From: Methylocaldum sp002005105
GTDB taxonomy: Bacteria > Pseudomonadota > Gammaproteobacteria > Methylococcales > Methylococcaceae
Assembly: GCF_051027545.1 (NCBI RefSeq)
Contig: NZ_CP194902.1
Coordinates: forward strand, 4,898,001-4,962,000
Length of the DNA stretch: 64,000 nucleotides
Reading direction: 5' to 3'
Shown: piece after piece, positions 61,000-64,000 of the stretch
Layout of the letters: every line of letters starts with the position of its first letter
Position numbering within the stretch: position 1 is the first letter of the stretch
Translations under genes and position numbers: made by a program
The notes under the pieces: generated by a model
Seen by the model: only the letters and a program-made list of their open reading frames with translations
Told to the model about the DNA's origin: nothing
The model's database searches: none

Positions 61000-61330
61000 C
61001 TAAGAGCGGTCAGGAAAGGCTCGGAAGTCTAGTTTGAATCCCGCCTGCACCAGTCTCGGCGAACCCGGCGATATGCCGCGGGTGCGATCAACGATGTAGT
61101 TCTGGTCGAAGAGGTTTTTCACGCTGACGAACACGTCGGTATTCAAGGGCTTGATCCGATACGTGGCCGCGAGCTTGACGATGGCGCAGTCCTCGATCTT
61201 GCCGAACTGCCCGCTCGGACTGGGCGTTCCATCGGGATTGACCTGCCCTTCCGCATTGTGGACATCGCTGAACTGATCGGCCATGAGCACCGTTTTCCAA
61301 GTGGAATTGGAAAAAGCGCAAAGACCGGAG
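61000..61330 (-). pseudogene. TonB-dependent receptor C-terminal remnant
   Basis: The minus strand encodes TVLMADQFSDVHNAEG, then KLAATYRIKPLNTDVFVSVK and NLFDQNYIVDRTRGI, then a final strand GFKLDFRAFPDRS. This is the last part of a TonB receptor barrel (N-L-F-D-x-x-Y). The remaining 600 or so residues are absent; upstream sequence belongs to the arginase fusion gene. It is a fragment, not a gene. Confidence 0.72.
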
Positions 61331-61340
61331 CCGCATGCTT

Positions 61341-63461
61341 TTACCCCTTGCCGGGACAATTGCGTTCCAGATCTCGAATGACGGTCTCGAGCATCTCCAC
61401 CGCCCACTCGACCTCCTTGCGTTCGATGACCAGAGGCGGTGCGAATCGGATGACGGTTTGATGGGTCTCGCGGGTCAGAATCCCGTGCTCCATCAGCCTC
61501 ATACAGAACTCGCGGCCGGAGAAACCTGAGTTAAGTTCCAGACCGATGAACAAACCTTTGCCGCGGACCTCGCGAATCAGAGGGCTCCTCAAAGCGCGCA
61601 GCCCTTCGAGAAAATGGGCGCCGAGCTCGTCCGAGCGCTCGGCCAACCCTTCCTCGACGATCACATTGAGCGCCTCCAGCCCGACCGCCGCGGCCAGAGG
61701 ATTGCCGCCGAAGGTGCTGCCGTGATGGCCCGGGCCGAAAACGCCCATCACCTCGCGGCTCGCCAGAAATGCCGACACCGGCAGCAAACCGCCTCCCAAC
61801 GCCTTGCCGAGAATCAGGCCGTCGGGTTTCACGCCTTCATGCTCGGAAGCCAGGAATTTGCCGGTTCGGCCAAGCCCCGTCTGAACCTCGTCGCACAGCA
61901 GCAAAACCTTCCGCTCCCGGCAAATCCGGGCGCATTCGGCGAGATAACCCGCCGGCGGGACGACGATGCCGCCCTCTCCCTGGACCGGCTCGACCAGAAA
62001 CGCCGCCGTGTTCTCGGTAATCGCATCGGCCAAGGCCGCGGAATCGCCGTACGGAATCAGTTTCAAGCCCGGCGGAAACGGCCCGAAGCCTTCGCGGTAG
62101 CCGGGCTCGGATGAAAGACCGACGATCGCGATGGTCCGCCCGTGGAAATTGCCTCGACAGGCGATGATTTCGGCGCTATCGGGAGCCACGCCCTTGACCT
62201 GATACGCCCACTTGCGGGCGGCTTTCAGCGCGGTCTCCACGCCTTCGGCGCCGGTGTTCATCGGCAGCGCCATGTCCTGTCCGGTCAGCTCGCAAGCCCT
62301 CTTGAGGAAAGGCGCGAGCCGGTCGCTGTGGAAGGCGCGCGAGGTGATGGCCAGCCGCTTCGCCTGCTCGGTCAAGGTTCGGATCAGGCGCGGATGGGCA
62401 TGACCATGGCTTGCGGCGGAATAGGCGCCCATCATGTCCAGATAGCGTTTCCCTTCGACGTCCCAAAGGTAGACGCCTTGTCCTCGGGTCAAAACCACCG
62501 GCAAGGTGTCGTAGTTGTGCGCGCCATAGCGTTCGGTGATGCTCAGAACGTCTTCCGCTCGCGCGGCTCGCTCGGGAACCACGGCAGCCAGCAAGAGATC
62601 GCTGGCCAGATAGACCGTGGCACGGTTCCTATCGCGGGGCGGGTCGAATTCCACGATTTCGATGCCGAGAAAGTCCGGATTGCCCTGGAGCATGGCCAAA
62701 GCGCCGATCATTTCCTCGCCGGAAATGCCGCCCGCCACCGGCGTCGTGACCCCAGGCGCGTCCTTCGGATCGATGGCGTCGAGATCGAGGGTGACGCCGA
62801 AGCCGGCCGTATCGGATTGGACGATGGACAACGCTTCCTCCATGACATTGTTCAGTCCGCGCCGAAGGACTTCGCCCAAATAGAAGATCCGGACGCCGAG
62901 CCTTTCCAGCAGAGCATGCTCGGCCGGCTCGAAGCTATGGACGCCGATCAGGCAAACATGCCGGGGAAACAGCTTCGGGCCGAATCCGCCCAAATTCACC
63001 AGAGACGGTTCGCCGAAACCGAGGAGGCACGCGAGAGGCATGCCGTGCAATGCGCCGCTGGGGCTCGTCTCCGGCACATGGCTGTCCATGTGGGCGTCGA
63101 TCCAGATCAGCCCCAACGGGCCTCGTTCGGCCAAAGCCGCCGCCGCACCAGTCCAGGAGCCTACGGCACAAGAATGGTCATCCCCCAATACGGCGAAAAA
63201 TTCGCCGGCTCTCAGGGCGCTCTCGGTTTCCTGTGCCGCTCGTTCGCAGAGATCCGCCACCTTGGGCACCTTGTCCAGTATTCGGTGCGGATGGAGAATC
63301 GTTTGCCAGGCGGCCGAAACGCCCCGGCTTCTCAGCCTCCGATCCAAGCCCAGAAGGCGCAAGGATTCCGGCCCCGTTTCGGCGTCGCGGTCGAAGGCCA
63401 CGCCGATCAGTCGTATCGGTTTTAAGGTTTTGTCGTCCATGAGAGATGATCCGGAAAGCAT
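61341..63461 (-). CDS. Arginase-ornithine aminotransferase fusion
   Basis: A 706-residue protein. ATG at 63461 has GGAGG 8 bp upstream. Residues 15-310 are arginase: GDDHS (93-97; the usual form is GGDHS, so Gly to Asp), DAHMDSH near 120 and DLDAIDP near 219 supply the metal ligands. Residues 335-706 are class III PLP aminotransferase (OAT/RocD): GVYLWDVEGKRYLDMM, MNTGAEGVETALKAARKW, LLLCDEVQTGLGRTG and K553 in LGKALGGG as the PLP lysine. One chain could take arginine to ornithine and then to glutamate semialdehyde. The divergent gene encodes a PutA-type enzyme that would finish the route. Confidence 0.92.
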   Translation of the reverse strand: MLSGSSLMDDKTLKPIRLIGVAFDRDAETGPESLRLLGLDRRLRSRGVSAAWQTILHPHRILDKVPKVADLCERAAQETESALRAGEFFAVLGDDHSCAVGSWTGAAAALAERGPLGLIWIDAHMDSHVPETSPSGALHGMPLACLLGFGEPSLVNLGGFGPKLFPRHVCLIGVHSFEPAEHALLERLGVRIFYLGEVLRRGLNNVMEEALSIVQSDTAGFGVTLDLDAIDPKDAPGVTTPVAGGISGEEMIGALAMLQGNPDFLGIEIVEFDPPRDRNRATVYLASDLLLAAVVPERAARAEDVLSITERYGAHNYDTLPVVLTRGQGVYLWDVEGKRYLDMMGAYSAASHGHAHPRLIRTLTEQAKRLAITSRAFHSDRLAPFLKRACELTGQDMALPMNTGAEGVETALKAARKWAYQVKGVAPDSAEIIACRGNFHGRTIAIVGLSSEPGYREGFGPFPPGLKLIPYGDSAALADAITENTAAFLVEPVQGEGGIVVPPAGYLAECARICRERKVLLLCDEVQTGLGRTGKFLASEHEGVKPDGLILGKALGGGLLPVSAFLASREVMGVFGPGHHGSTFGGNPLAAAVGLEALNVIVEEGLAERSDELGAHFLEGLRALRSPLIREVRGKGLFIGLELNSGFSGREFCMRLMEHGILTRETHQTVIRFAPPLVIERKEVEWAVEMLETVIRDLERNCPGKG

Positions 63462-63616
63462 TGGAATAGCCTCCAATCTATCACACTCATGCCACTTCCC
63501 CTTAGAGACGATTTGCTGCACTCTGTTCCTTGTCGGAGACGCCCGCTGCGGCTTCCGCCATGGAACTATCATCGCGGGTGAGGTCCGAATTCGTTGGGCA
63601 ACTCTGAGGTAGGGTC

Positions 63617-64000
63617 ATGAACGACACGGCTTTCGAGCGAAGGGTCCGCGACATCGGCGAAAACCTTTACCGTTTGGCCGGAGAGTCGCCGCCGTCCTTA
63701 TTCGACCCGCGGGGCCTGAGAGGGCGCGTGTTGATGCGGGCCATGCATGACGAAGGCTTACGCGCCGCGCTGTTCCAATTCGTCGACGTGTTGCCGGTAC
63801 TGGAAACCGATCGGGAACTGGCCCGCCATTTTCAGAACTATCTGGCGCCTCATGCCGATCGGCTTCGGGGACTGTGGGGCCGCATGTTCAAGCTGGGGGG
63901 CCATTCCTTCAGCGGTTTTGCACTGCGCCGCGCCGTGTCGCGCCTTGCGCGTCAATTCGTTGTCGAGGAGCAAGAAGATCGCCTGAACCGAGCGCTGGAT
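63617..64000 (+). CDS. putA: PutA-type proline/pyrroline-5-carboxylate dehydrogenase, N-terminal part (partial)
   Basis: From ATG 63617 (ribosome site GAGGTAGGG) 128 residues are seen before the window ends. VLMRAMHDEGLRAALFQFVDVL near residue 40 is characteristic of the proline dehydrogenase N-terminal arm in PutA-like enzymes. It oxidises proline and, in fused forms, the semialdehyde to glutamate. It is divergent from the arginase-OAT fusion with a 155-bp gap, so the two probably share a control region. The rest of the gene lies outside. Confidence 0.75.
   Translation, partial: MNDTAFERRVRDIGENLYRLAGESPPSLFDPRGLRGRVLMRAMHDEGLRAALFQFVDVLPVLETDRELARHFQNYLAPHADRLRGLWGRMFKLGGHSFSGFALRRAVSRLARQFVVEEQEDRLNRALD

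Overview
This is a GC-rich Gram-negative chromosome segment, most likely from a gammaproteobacterium. It carries an EpsL-type outer-membrane exopolysaccharide protein, a PEP-CTERM protein, TonB-dependent uptake, Fur boxes, TetR/LysR regulators and an ECF sigma factor. A methylotroph-like Methylococcales relative is possible (PEP-CTERM/EpsL, a formate dehydrogenase remnant), but that placement is inference. No rRNA, tRNA or CRISPR array was recognised.

Layout. 0-7.6 kb is a plus-strand exopolysaccharide cluster: end of a glycosyltransferase, Wzx-type flippase, pyruvyl transferase, heparinase-fold lyase, second glycosyltransferase and EpsL-like porin. 7.7-13.1 kb is accessory: remnants of an encapsulated ferritin and an isochorismatase, a secreted beta-trefoil protein, an integron-type gene cassette with a well-formed attC, and two copies of a 150-bp multi-hairpin repeat. 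13.5-29 kb holds an ABC exporter pair, an EcsC protein, a Fur-box-led pair of tiny Cys proteins, a secreted trypsin-like protease, a YVTN propeller protein with its TetR regulator, a Sel1 protein, a tail-collar gene broken by an amber codon, a PEP-CTERM protein, an APC permease and a large periplasmic protein of unknown function. 30.8-35 kb is a LysR-flanked redox island (NTF2-like, GST, PNPOx-ferredoxin reductase fusion, AhpD-like). 36-44 kb has a secreted propeller-like protein, then an ECF sigma factor, an anti-sigma/subtilisin operon, an outer-membrane protein and two small secreted proteins with a VEGG motif. A 91-bp leader is duplicated upstream of the sigma gene and of one VEGG gene. 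44.8-57 kb has a PD40 propeller, an NlpE-like protein, a 1714-residue MnxG-like multicopper oxidase and a Fur-box-preceded TonB receptor. 58-64 kb has a sugar ABC uptake operon without an ATPase, an arginase-ornithine aminotransferase fusion and, divergently, the start of a PutA-type dehydrogenase, which together make an arginine-to-glutamate route.

The intergenic DNA is dominated by small repeats: two related MITE-like families with TAGAGC termini (A and C), a 105-bp element (B) found only at the tips of family A, a 150-bp hairpin element, a short nested palindrome and a diverged dispersed repeat. Many genes are decaying (ferritin, isochorismatase, acetate kinase, formate dehydrogenase, integrase, IS5 transposase, TonB receptor). 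All functional calls come from reading motifs by eye, with no database search.
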